The notes under the pieces: model-generated | Seen by the model: the letters and a program-made list of their open reading frames with translations, nothing else | What the model was told of the DNA's origin: nothing | Databases searched by the model: none | Part shown: positions 60,401-64,000 of the stretch, piece after piece | How the letters are laid out: each line of letters begins with the position of its first letter | Position numbering within the stretch: the stretch's first letter is position 1 | Program-made: the position numbers and the translations under genes | Assembly: GCA_947579665.1 (NCBI GenBank) | Contig: OX388350.1 | Coordinates: forward strand, 40,209,393 to 40,273,392 | Direction: 5' to 3' | Length of the DNA stretch: 64,000 nucleotides | Source: Sympetrum striolatum | Taxonomy: Eukaryota; Arthropoda; Insecta; Odonata; Libellulidae

Positions 60401-62753
60401 GAATTTATATTACAAAAATGAGAAACAAATAGAAATCATATATAACCAAATAACACTTTTTAATTGAGATTTAAATGTCATCTATATTAACTTCAAGAAA
60501 CATTATACATCCAGTATAACACTTGAAATGTTTGTGCTTTTCTTTCCACTTTTTTAATAACTGATAACTCAGTGCAAATGCCTGAGAAAGTAATTCAGTG
60601 CAACCTGAGTATTGCACAAACCATGACCTGATACAAGCTGCCTAAAAACATGAATTGAATATACCTTATAAAGAAATTATTTACTTTTGATTATTAATGT
60701 TAAAATATAAACAATAAAAGATAAAATAAACTTTCAAGGAAATGCAAAAAATTGTATCACGGTAAAATAATATGTATTAACTTTAACCAAGAAATAAAGT
60801 TTTTAAAACACTAATGCGACATAGCGTATTACTACTAATAAATGGAATGATGATAGATAAAATATGATAGATGAGTACATAATGAAGTTCTGATGATTAG
60901 ATGTAAAAAAAGGCAATTTTTGGTTAATGATGAACTTATTACCTTGATAGGAAGACTAAAATGATTGGATTGGAAGAAGACAATACAATTCATTAAAAAA
61001 GTGAGCATTAGACAGAAGGGCTACAATGAAAACTAGTTAACTAGCCAATAAAAATTACACAAAATCTTAAAGTTTAAAAATAATCACCTTTTATCACAAT
61101 GTCAGAAGAATTAGAGATGTCAAAATAAAATTCACTGTTTAAAATTTGAAGCAGAAATATTTTATTTCTGAGCAAGAACATAAACTCTTTAAACGATATT
61201 CAAACTGCTTAAAATCTACTTATACATTTTTTAAAATTAATGCAACAATCTCAATCTCTAAAATGTAATAATCTAGTTCAAGATTCAACATAATTTTAGT
61301 AATAATTTTAGATGTATTTAATTTTAATAATAAGTTTAGACGATTCAGTATTGATGATATCAAGCCAGTAATGTTTACTAATCAGATATGACTGATGAAT
61401 CATACTCTAACTTTCCAGCTATGATAATAGATGGATTCATCAAATATGTGCAAACCTCAGTTTAAATCCTGATAAAGAGTTTGACTGGTGCAACATTTGT
61501 GTAAATAATATTTCAAACTAGAATGATGTATCTCATGTCTAATTAAAATATTTTGAACTTCTTGGCTAACATTTTTCCTTTTTATGGAAATGAGTGAATT
61601 TCGTGTAATAGGACAAAACTTTTTGCCTAGCAAATCTTTCATTAACCAGATTTTACTGTGGTATATATATATCATAAAATATAACAAGTGTAAAACTAAT
61701 AAAATTCTACTTTTCAGAAGTTACTGACTTATTGTTCTAAATACTGTAAATCAGGTCAACAGTAAAACTGTTATGTCATTATCTTGTATATGAATATTTT
61801 TACATCTAAAATATAACTTCTCATTCATGTTCTTGGTAGACAACAGGTTATTTTGCAACTACTGAAGGCAGTAAGATGCCAAATCATTCAAACACATGTA
61901 GTTCTCTGTGCTCTTTGTGCAAATAATTGGTAAAATAAAATCTGTAATAAAACTGTGGGTTTTCTCTCCTATCCAAACTCGATTAAATATGGGATTATCT
62001 ATAAAAAAAAGCATCATTATGAATACAAGCCCCCTCAGTTACTTAACAAACACTTGTTTGTTATTGATTCTTAGGAAAAATATGCAACACTTGTTGCTTA
62101 CAAAACTTCACGATCACAAAGTTACAAAATGAAATCTGGGGGAAGACTTGTATTTATCGAGTATCTCAGTAAAAATGACCGATGCTCCTTCTCAGTAACT
62201 ACAAAAATACATTCAATCTTCATGTGTTAAACAATGCTTCAAAATATATGGAAGGTAAAAATGCACAGTTACAATACAAACTACTGTTAGAGTTTACATT
62301 TCTCGAGACAGCTTCAAGGAAAAGGAATTCCAAACAATATCATTTTTAACTACCCAGCTGAATATTCCTTATCCAGTCACAACCCTTTTCAGAATACTTG
62401 CAGGTCCACTGAATTCAGCTTACGATAAAAAATTCTCTCTCGTCAGATAACTAATGACAGTATTTGTACCACTTGCCGAAGTTGGCAAAAGAAAGATTAT
62501 TTTACAGTGTGTCGGATCCATCAGAATCGTAAAAGTAATAAGGTAGAGCATACCGATTGGCTGCAGCTCTCTTTGATTTTCCAGAGTTTTTTGAGCTTCC
62601 TTCCCCAGGATCTTCACGTTCTGGGGTTCCTTGTAATTTCTCCAACTCTCTTGCTTTCTCTTCTTGACGATGCACACCCATGTGAACCTTCAGACTAGAG
62701 GGCATCATACGTCGCTTGCACACGGGGCAGGTCTCCAACAAAGCATCTCTCTC
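33315..62753 (-). CDS. GTF3C2: GTF3C2-like (TFIIIC110) WD40 subunit, 14 exons, 5' incomplete
   Basis: This is a TFIIIC subunit, part of the RNA polymerase III factor that binds tRNA-gene A and B boxes. Exons, 5' to 3': 62753-62554, 54007-53917, 50876-50664, 50479-50255, 48867-48737, 45824-45553, 44093-43856, 42008-41149, 40016-39800, 39617-39530, 39430-39302, 38180-37851, 37236-37129, 33494-33315. All have GT/AG sites, all phases match, and the total is 3282 nt (1093 residues plus TAA). Zinc-finger-like motifs lie near residues 9-28, 140-162 and 172-193. WD40 blades follow from about residue 379, with GLIQIWDF, SDGTVRIFSV, GLVALWDL and RDRLLKIWDL, and a final blade near 1044-1058. Blade order, the spacer after RDRLLKIWDL and the SDW motif match what I know of animal GTF3C2 (about 911 aa in human). 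The N-terminus lies beyond the window. The first exon's membership rests on phase only. Confidence 0.85.
33838..33995 (+). repeat. Duplicated target sequence flanking the CR1 3' end
   Basis: A 61-bp block (33838-33898) recurs at 33935-33995. The 36 bases between them (33899-33934) recur beyond the LINE at about 36838-36874. The order is X-Y-X-LINE-Y, so the element interrupts the second of two tandem 97-bp XY units. Confidence 0.85.
34070..35068 (-). pseudogene. CR1 reverse transcriptase, catalytic core deleted
   Basis: The open frame of 332 codons starts in the pre-RT region (RAMRNAHSNFKKKILGE, FWSYIREVQ) and reads up to FYQSIFTSD. It then jumps directly to FLIQRWCEKWELDINVSKC. In intact CR1 elements about 200 residues with the palm motifs and the YxDD box lie between these blocks. 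The C-terminal part is typical: VKYLGINITNNLNWSTHI, RPLLVYAASIWDPADE and RKLREIDARTNRFRDSFFP. The product would be catalytically dead. Confidence 0.85.
35228..35573 (-). repeat. 171-bp direct duplication inside the CR1 element
   Basis: 35228-35398 is repeated at 35403-35573, with an offset of 175 bases. The copies differ at about three positions. The repeat covers the endonuclease-RT connector and the LGDHKGVFADI end of the endonuclease. Confidence 0.9.
35382..36290 (-). pseudogene. CR1 APE-type endonuclease domain
   Basis: The open frame of 302 codons has the hallmarks of LINE endonucleases in order. These are VNCRSVKNKVSDLEHL, then IFIGTENWL (catalytic Glu), CAFYRPPNSS, GGDFNLPDIDW (Asp/Asn pair), ILDLLLINFPERI, and LGDHKGVFADI in place of the usual SDH. 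The domain nicks target DNA for target-primed reverse transcription. The frame ends within the duplicated connector, so it no longer joins the RT. Confidence 0.85.
36339..36803 (-). pseudogene. CR1 ORF1 remnant, SGNH/esterase-like
   Basis: The open frame of 154 codons contains LRVVAHVGVNDACSR, like the 'GxND' block of SGNH hydrolases. KLSICSIVPRFDCG and GADFVDLRP follow. CR1-clade ORF1 proteins often carry such an esterase-like domain. The N-terminal nucleophile block is not visible, so the piece is 5'-truncated. It is GC-richer than the surrounding intron. Confidence 0.6.
37129..37236 (-). CDS. GTF3C2: GTF3C2-like exon 13
   Basis: Acceptor ctaaatttag and donor ACA|GTACGC bound 108 nt in phase 0. 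The frame begins DHDGGKLPKDPGLKLQQSER. The donor is weaker than the others. It is followed by a 3.6-kb intron that contains the CR1 insertion. Confidence 0.75.
37851..38180 (-). CDS. GTF3C2: GTF3C2-like exon 12: acidic spacer
   Basis: Acceptor cattttcag and donor TTTT|GTAAGT bound 330 nt in phase 0. A hydrophobic start (MVFFTELLDFMMEK) leads to a basic patch and two near-copies of the acidic motif DEKMDCDE/DEKMDCDV. It ends YAEASKRFGILFCDLPF. The spacer lies between the last two blades, where GTF3C2 family members also have a long low-conservation segment. Confidence 0.82.
38500..38575 (-). repeat. tRNA-related SINE in a GTF3C2-like intron
   Basis: Minus-strand 'gcttagcttgctggc' and B box 'gggtttgagtcc'. 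It lies in sense orientation in the intron between exons 11 and 12. Confidence 0.5.
38640..38935 (-). repeat. Interspersed repeat, copy 2, in a GTF3C2-like intron
   Basis: Minus-strand 'aatcaaatggaaactagata' and 'tccatggggaaaaagttta'. It matches 25655-25895 over about 200 bases with one extra internal block. Confidence 0.6.
39302..39430 (-). CDS. GTF3C2: GTF3C2-like exon 11
   Basis: Acceptor tttcattgcag and donor ACG|GTAAGA bound 129 nt in phase 0. The frame begins SIGKSDWLNALAHGTYGGEA. The 'S.SDWL....GTYGGE' pattern matches the blade in GTF3C2 that begins with a conserved SDW. Confidence 0.85.
39530..39617 (-). CDS. GTF3C2: GTF3C2-like exon 10
   Basis: Acceptor tttcatcag and donor ATG|GTAAGA bound 88 nt, 1 base in and 0 out. 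The frame includes HGRSNSKIQAIRKYGYKP. It joins the previous exon through a split Ser codon. It was recognised from splice sites and phase. Confidence 0.8.
39800..40016 (-). CDS. GTF3C2: GTF3C2-like exon 9: WD40 blade
   Basis: Acceptor tttcacgcag and donor TTTC|GTAAGT bound 217 nt. The canonical blade YLVTGGRDRLLKIWDL is followed by GAPIDVFPRGLISSVVWLTN. The latter aligns in position with the post-blade segment of vertebrate GTF3C2. Confidence 0.9.
40975..41070 (-). repeat. tRNA-related SINE fragment abutting exon 8 intron side
   Basis: Minus-strand B box 'gagttcgattcccgg' at about 41045-41030. It is bracketed by inverted copies of 'tttggttaaaagtg'. Confidence 0.45.
41149..42008 (-). CDS. 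GTF3C2: GTF3C2-like exon 8: WD40 blades with long insert
   Basis: This is the largest exon, 860 nt, with acceptor ctatttttag and donor ACAG|GTAAGG. It encodes INKPPRMVLGIAHDFGTAW, SLEWCPSG, then RRLGVLAAGCSDGTVRIFSV, an insert of about 110 residues rich in Ser/Thr/Asn/Glu, then WQCLCLSW, GSFTNGLVALWDL and YQVFLAHTNAVT. The insert falls between two blades and is low-complexity, so it is probably a surface loop. It is best placed to vary between species. Confidence 0.9.
42265..43651 (-). mobile_element. Tandem-repeat element with (CTGT)n tract in a GTF3C2-like intron
   Basis: The element begins with a hairpin (42265-42295, arms ACTTTCTC/GAGAAAGT). A unique region and a (TGTC)n microsatellite (about 42387-42430) follow. 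Then come about six units of about 178 bp, starting near 42518, 42710, 42887, 43063, 43241 and 43419. It ends with 'acggagaaagt', an inverted match to the start. Each unit shares 'aggagttatt', 'accggaagttgttg' and 'catacatatctctgtca'. A microsatellite beside a tandem core and a terminal hairpin resembles non-autonomous Helentron-like elements. The repeated 61-codon ORFs in it are by-products of the period. Confidence 0.75.
43856..44093 (-). CDS. GTF3C2: GTF3C2-like exon 7: first WD40 blade
   Basis: Acceptor gccatag and donor TT|GTAAGT bound 238 nt. The frame reads FAGGPVWAQAWCPT and ends GLIQIWDFGPITNDE. The pattern 'GGPVWA..WCPT ... GLIQ.W' is characteristic of the first propeller repeat of GTF3C2. 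Confidence 0.88.
44225..44335 (+). repeat. Half copy of the 49.4-kb element family in a GTF3C2-like intron
   Basis: 'gtaaagaaagaaatattgg', 'acacggctgt', 'gtttaaaatccccaa' and 'ctgttcctactcgtactttcc' follow the order of the 49.4- and 14.3-kb copies. Confidence 0.5.
44638..44770 (+). repeat. Short tandem duplication
   Basis: 'tttaaataaatattaatttt' plus 'cttagttggctattt' is repeated about 70 bases later with one change. Confidence 0.7.
45275..45345 (+). repeat. tRNA-related SINE fragment
   Basis: Box-A-like 'gcatggtagtttagcagtt' matches the one at 10.6 kb (minus strand). Box B is not preserved. Confidence 0.4.
45553..45824 (-). CDS. GTF3C2: GTF3C2-like exon 6: linker before the WD40 domain
   Basis: Acceptor tctttcttacag and donor CAG|GTATAC bound 272 nt. 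The frame encodes QLEHYSHLPLYPDW, then a Pro-rich region (STPPPGGPQARNSLPW), then LFESAVEPPQVESN. The phase (1 base in, 1 out) matches both neighbours. It corresponds to the region just N-terminal to the propeller in GTF3C2 proteins. Confidence 0.75.
46236..47089 (-). mobile_element. Helentron-like element, copy C
   Basis: This is the second member of the head-to-tail dimer. It starts with 'atagataggatac' next to the end of copy B. It has four units with motifs near 46945, 46770, 46610 and 46440. It ends in a perfect hairpin GCTTGCA-gta-TGCAAGC followed by 'aacttttactcgta'. A hairpin about 10 bases before the 3' end is a Helitron-type trait. Confidence 0.7.
47090..47895 (-). mobile_element. 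Helentron-like element, copy B
   Basis: Minus-strand copy of the 8.7-kb element: (GATA)n near 47858-47870, four units with B-box-like motifs near 47730, 47555, 47385 and 47215, and the terminal hairpin at about 47098-47117. It is fused head-to-tail to copy C and lies in an intron of the GTF3C2-like gene. AT-rich palindromic sequence flanks the 5' end. Confidence 0.7.
48287..48471 (+). mobile_element. Inverted-repeat element, degenerate hammerhead context
   Basis: The arms 'tctcgggttctccacc' and 'ggtggagaacccgaga' are inverted, with 'catggctgatt' and 'aatcagccatg' inside. The direct repeat 'cagttaattctgta' abuts on the right (48458-48471). On the left (48243-48256) it is separated by about 30 bases. 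On the plus strand, CTGAAGT-stem ATGGC/GCCAT-GGAAA-TGTC is a hammerhead-like order with one core base lost. Confidence 0.5.
48737..48867 (-). CDS. GTF3C2: GTF3C2-like exon 5
   Basis: Acceptor catatag and donor TT|GTAAGT bound 131 nt, phase 0 in and 2 out. It encodes a basic stretch (QDASTPNKKSTRFFKNVNFL) followed by an aromatic segment (LYGLQSYVTTFHWTLE). It leads into the next exon through a split Phe codon. It was too short to stand out as an ORF and was found from its splice sites. Confidence 0.72.
49345..49600 (-). mobile_element. Inverted-repeat element with hammerhead core
   Basis: 'agaggtttaaaatctcc' (about 49360) and 'ggagattttaaacctct' (about 49530) are inverted arms. Between them lies a minus-strand hammerhead core and a smaller palindrome around 'aattactcctga'. 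The outer sequences ('gttcctcttctcattccc', 'gtcccagctttcctttcttta') also occur at 14.3 and 44.2 kb. Confidence 0.65.
49446..49495 (-). ncRNA. Hammerhead ribozyme-like motif 3 (best stem II)
   Basis: On the minus strand, CTGATGA (49488-49482) is followed by a perfect stem II, GAATGC-att-GCATTC (49480-49466). GAAA (49465-49462), a palindromic TACGTA stem III, TT, and GAGTG follow. GAGTG pairs with the TACTC-type strand just before CTGATGA as a 5-bp stem I, one pair G-T. The UU at the cleavage position is allowed (UH) but is usually slower than UC. Confidence 0.68.
50255..50479 (-). CDS. GTF3C2: GTF3C2-like exon 4: C2H2 finger and acidic tail
   Basis: Acceptor ctatttttcag and donor AAG|GTAATA bound 225 nt in phase 0. 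It starts with a C-x2-C-x12-H-x4-H finger (CKLC...HVKKEH). A Ser/Glu/Asp-rich acidic tract and a lysine-rich patch (KFSKSKKVSGK) follow. Acidic tracts of this kind are common in TFIIIC subunits and are probably disordered. Confidence 0.78.
50664..50876 (-). CDS. GTF3C2: GTF3C2-like exon 3: C2HC zinc finger
   Basis: Acceptor tttcttttag and donor ATT|GTAAGT bound 213 nt in phase 0. An acidic stretch is followed by GYKMAAWTRAIQRC and a C-x4-C-x12-H-x3-C motif (CKNPGC...HFKKC), which looks like a zinc-binding finger with Cys as last ligand. The preceding C-x4-C pair and the following His are further possible ligands. Confidence 0.75.
51090..51285 (+). mobile_element. CR1 3'-end fragment in a GTF3C2-like intron
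   Basis: The plus strand encodes a remnant like KIREVDARMNRFK, related to the RKLREIDARTNRFRDSFF segment of the CR1 element at 34-37 kb. It ends with a 'caacccctgccacac' block like the 3' UTR of that element. It is antisense to the host gene. Confidence 0.65.
51420..53900 (-). other. Intron of the GTF3C2-like gene, no further exon seen
   Basis: AT-rich intron sequence between exons 2 and 3. Apart from the SINE fragment at 52.2 kb and the CR1 tail at 51.1 kb I see no repeat or exon. Confidence 0.45.
52192..52260 (+). repeat. tRNA-related SINE fragment
   Basis: 'ttggtagcattgtggttaag' followed by 'gcactcacctgcttgg' is a good box A and anticodon-arm-like stretch. Box B is lost. Confidence 0.4.
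53917..54007 (-). CDS. GTF3C2: GTF3C2-like exon 2
   Basis: Acceptor ctactcccag and donor ATG|GTAAGT bound 91 nt. The frame AVSLMQQVIKGEDIVIEGAG is open. The phase is 1 base in and 0 out, matching both neighbours. It has no recognised domain and is probably a linker between finger motifs. It is separated from the previous exon by about 8.5 kb of intron. Confidence 0.6.
54008..62553 (-). other. Large intron of the GTF3C2-like gene
   Basis: About 8.5 kb of AT-rich sequence lies between the first two visible exons. I found no exon, no recognised coding domain and no strong inverted repeat here. The only repeat-like item is a weak tRNA-like stretch near 58.8 kb. The small ORFs present are low-complexity and lack splice-site support. 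Confidence 0.55.
58800..58905 (+). repeat. Weak tRNA-like SINE relic
   Basis: B-box-like 'gggttcgagtctc' at about 58872-58884 after an unrecognisable box A. It lies inside the large intron. Confidence 0.3.
62554..62753 (-). CDS. GTF3C2: GTF3C2-like exon 1 of those visible: C2H2 finger
   Basis: The acceptor ctcttcacag precedes GAGAGAG. The frame encodes 66 residues with a C-x2-C-x11-H-x3-H finger (Cys9, Cys12, His24, His28), then a charged E/K/G-rich linker. A donor CG|GTATGC leaves two bases that make a CGG arginine codon with the first base of the next exon. If the donor is skipped, the frame reads 16 more residues (ending DSDGSDTL) to a stop at 62502-62504, so this could also be an alternative or separate terminal exon. 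Confidence 0.6.
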
Positions 62754-62989
62754 CTGTGAAGAGATGAAACCAAATAGCTTATTATTACACTTTTCTGTCA
62801 CATGGTAACATTTTTGATATCCTAAATATTTGATCTGATCTTTAATATCTTACAATGAAAGGCGATAAGAAAGAATAAAGTGAAGAATAGCTACAATAAA
62901 ACCGCGAGTGTTAATCAGATGATACAGGATGAGAATTATCATAAGATAGAAGACTAATTCTAAGAATAGATTTACTAAATAAGTTCAGA

Positions 62990-63150
62990 GTAATTATGTT
63001 CTCAAAAGATATAACTGACGTAATGCGACCTCCCTGTTATATAGTTCTAATGCTGCAAGAAAGATCAGGGAAATAGATGTTAGAAGGAATCATTACAAGA
63101 ATCCTTTTTTCCGCAAATTGTGCCTGGACCTTACATAGAAATAAGATTAA
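62990..63150 (+). mobile_element. CR1 3'-end fragment near the right edge
   Basis: This is a second, more diverged copy of the piece at 51.1 kb. It shares 'acctccctgttatat', 'ctgcaagaaagatcaggga' and 'atagatgttagaaggaatc', and a T-run followed by 'ccgcaaatt'. Both copies lie in introns of the GTF3C2-like gene in the same orientation. Confidence 0.6.
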
Positions 63151-63843
63151 ATGCCTACCTATAAACAGGACTTCAATCTTGAAAAGCCAGAATGCCATTG
63201 GCATATTAATTTAACACTATTTCAACCTTGTGACCACGTGATTCAGATATATCTGAAGCAGTATTTTTTAATTTAAATTTAGTAATTCTTTTAATAGAAC
63301 CATATAAAATTTAAAATAAATGAGTGAATTGTTTTTTATGTAACTTTACAACAACAGGGGAATATCAGATTAAGATATTTGTTTGTATATTTTTGGGTTA
63401 TGGACATTGATTAGAAATTACATTCAAATTAATTTCAAGGTTAATGAGCATACTTTGTGATGGTCATCTTAATTATAATTTCTGGCATTCCAAACTCTAT
63501 TGATTTATAAAATATTCAAAAGAATGAAATTATTATTAACTATTCTGAAAGTATTTGAAATCGGCTTTAATATTTCATCCCTAAGTAATAATATATAAAA
63601 AGCTTGAATATTGAATAAATCTCAGAGACAATTTTACATTTAAGTAGTTGAAAAGTTAACATAATTCCACCAATTTTCCTTCTCAGTATATGAACAGCAA
63701 CTTAAAGGCAGCATCTTTCAAAAAAACATCACATAAGAATTAAATTTGGTCAACAATTGATTTCTCCATCCAGTTAAGTATTCAGCTAAAGTAGTTTCAT
63801 ACAGCCATAAAATCCTCTACTAATTGCAAGGTATGCTATTGTT

Positions 63844-63891
63844 AGTAAATGGGTGGGAATAACTTTGCAAAGTTAATCCCACCCATTTACT
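63844..63891. repeat. 48-bp near-perfect palindrome
   Basis: 'agtaaatgggtgggaataac' and the following tttg are mirrored by caaagttaatcccaccc and atttact with one mismatch and no loop. Its function is unknown. Confidence 0.75.
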
Positions 63892-64000
63892 AGGATGGAG
63901 TTCCACAAAGTTAAAGCTTATTTGATTGATTTCATTCCTATGCTATTGTTATTAATCAAGTATTATGAATGCCACCAAAGGTATAACAATAAAATGGAAA

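Overview
The window looks like nuclear DNA of an arthropod, most likely an insect. It is AT-rich and intron-rich, with GT/AG splice sites, many tRNA-derived SINE-like sequences, CR1-type retrotransposon pieces, miniature inverted-repeat elements and microsatellite-linked tandem repeats. No bacterial-style gene organisation is present. The species cannot be named from the sequence alone.

The right half (about 33.3-62.8 kb, minus strand) is one large gene. Fourteen exons, each with consensus splice sites and matching phase, join into an open frame of 1093 codons plus stop. The protein is the arthropod version of GTF3C2 (TFIIIC110), a WD40 subunit of the RNA polymerase III factor TFIIIC. An N-terminal block carries three zinc-finger-like motifs. 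The true 5' end lies beyond the right edge. The last intron carries a sense-oriented, defective CR1-type LINE (33996-36833). It has an SGNH-like ORF1 remnant, an APE endonuclease, and a reverse transcriptase whose catalytic core is deleted. Other introns hold a 178-bp tandem-repeat element, a dimer of Helentron-like tandem-repeat elements, SINE-like sequences and CR1 tails.

The left half (1-33 kb) contains no protein-coding gene I can support. It is a mosaic of AT-rich spacer, short GC-richer islands and repeats. At about 30.9-31.6 kb there is a promoter-like GC-rich segment with a TATA box and a candidate non-coding first exon on the minus strand. This would be the start of a neighbouring gene running left, but I find no coding exon for it.

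The most interesting signal is a scattered set of short inverted-repeat elements (about 4.0-4.6, 10.85-11.12, 25.9-26.2, 48.3-48.5 and 49.3-49.6 kb). At least three carry hammerhead-ribozyme cores: CTGANGA, a stem-II hairpin, GAAA, then a very short palindromic stem III. Two are flanked by direct repeats offset by a 30-43 base tail, as in Penelope-like retroelements. A second signal is a family of elements with four 170-bp units, each carrying a tRNA B-box-like motif, next to a (GATA)n tract and ending in a hairpin.
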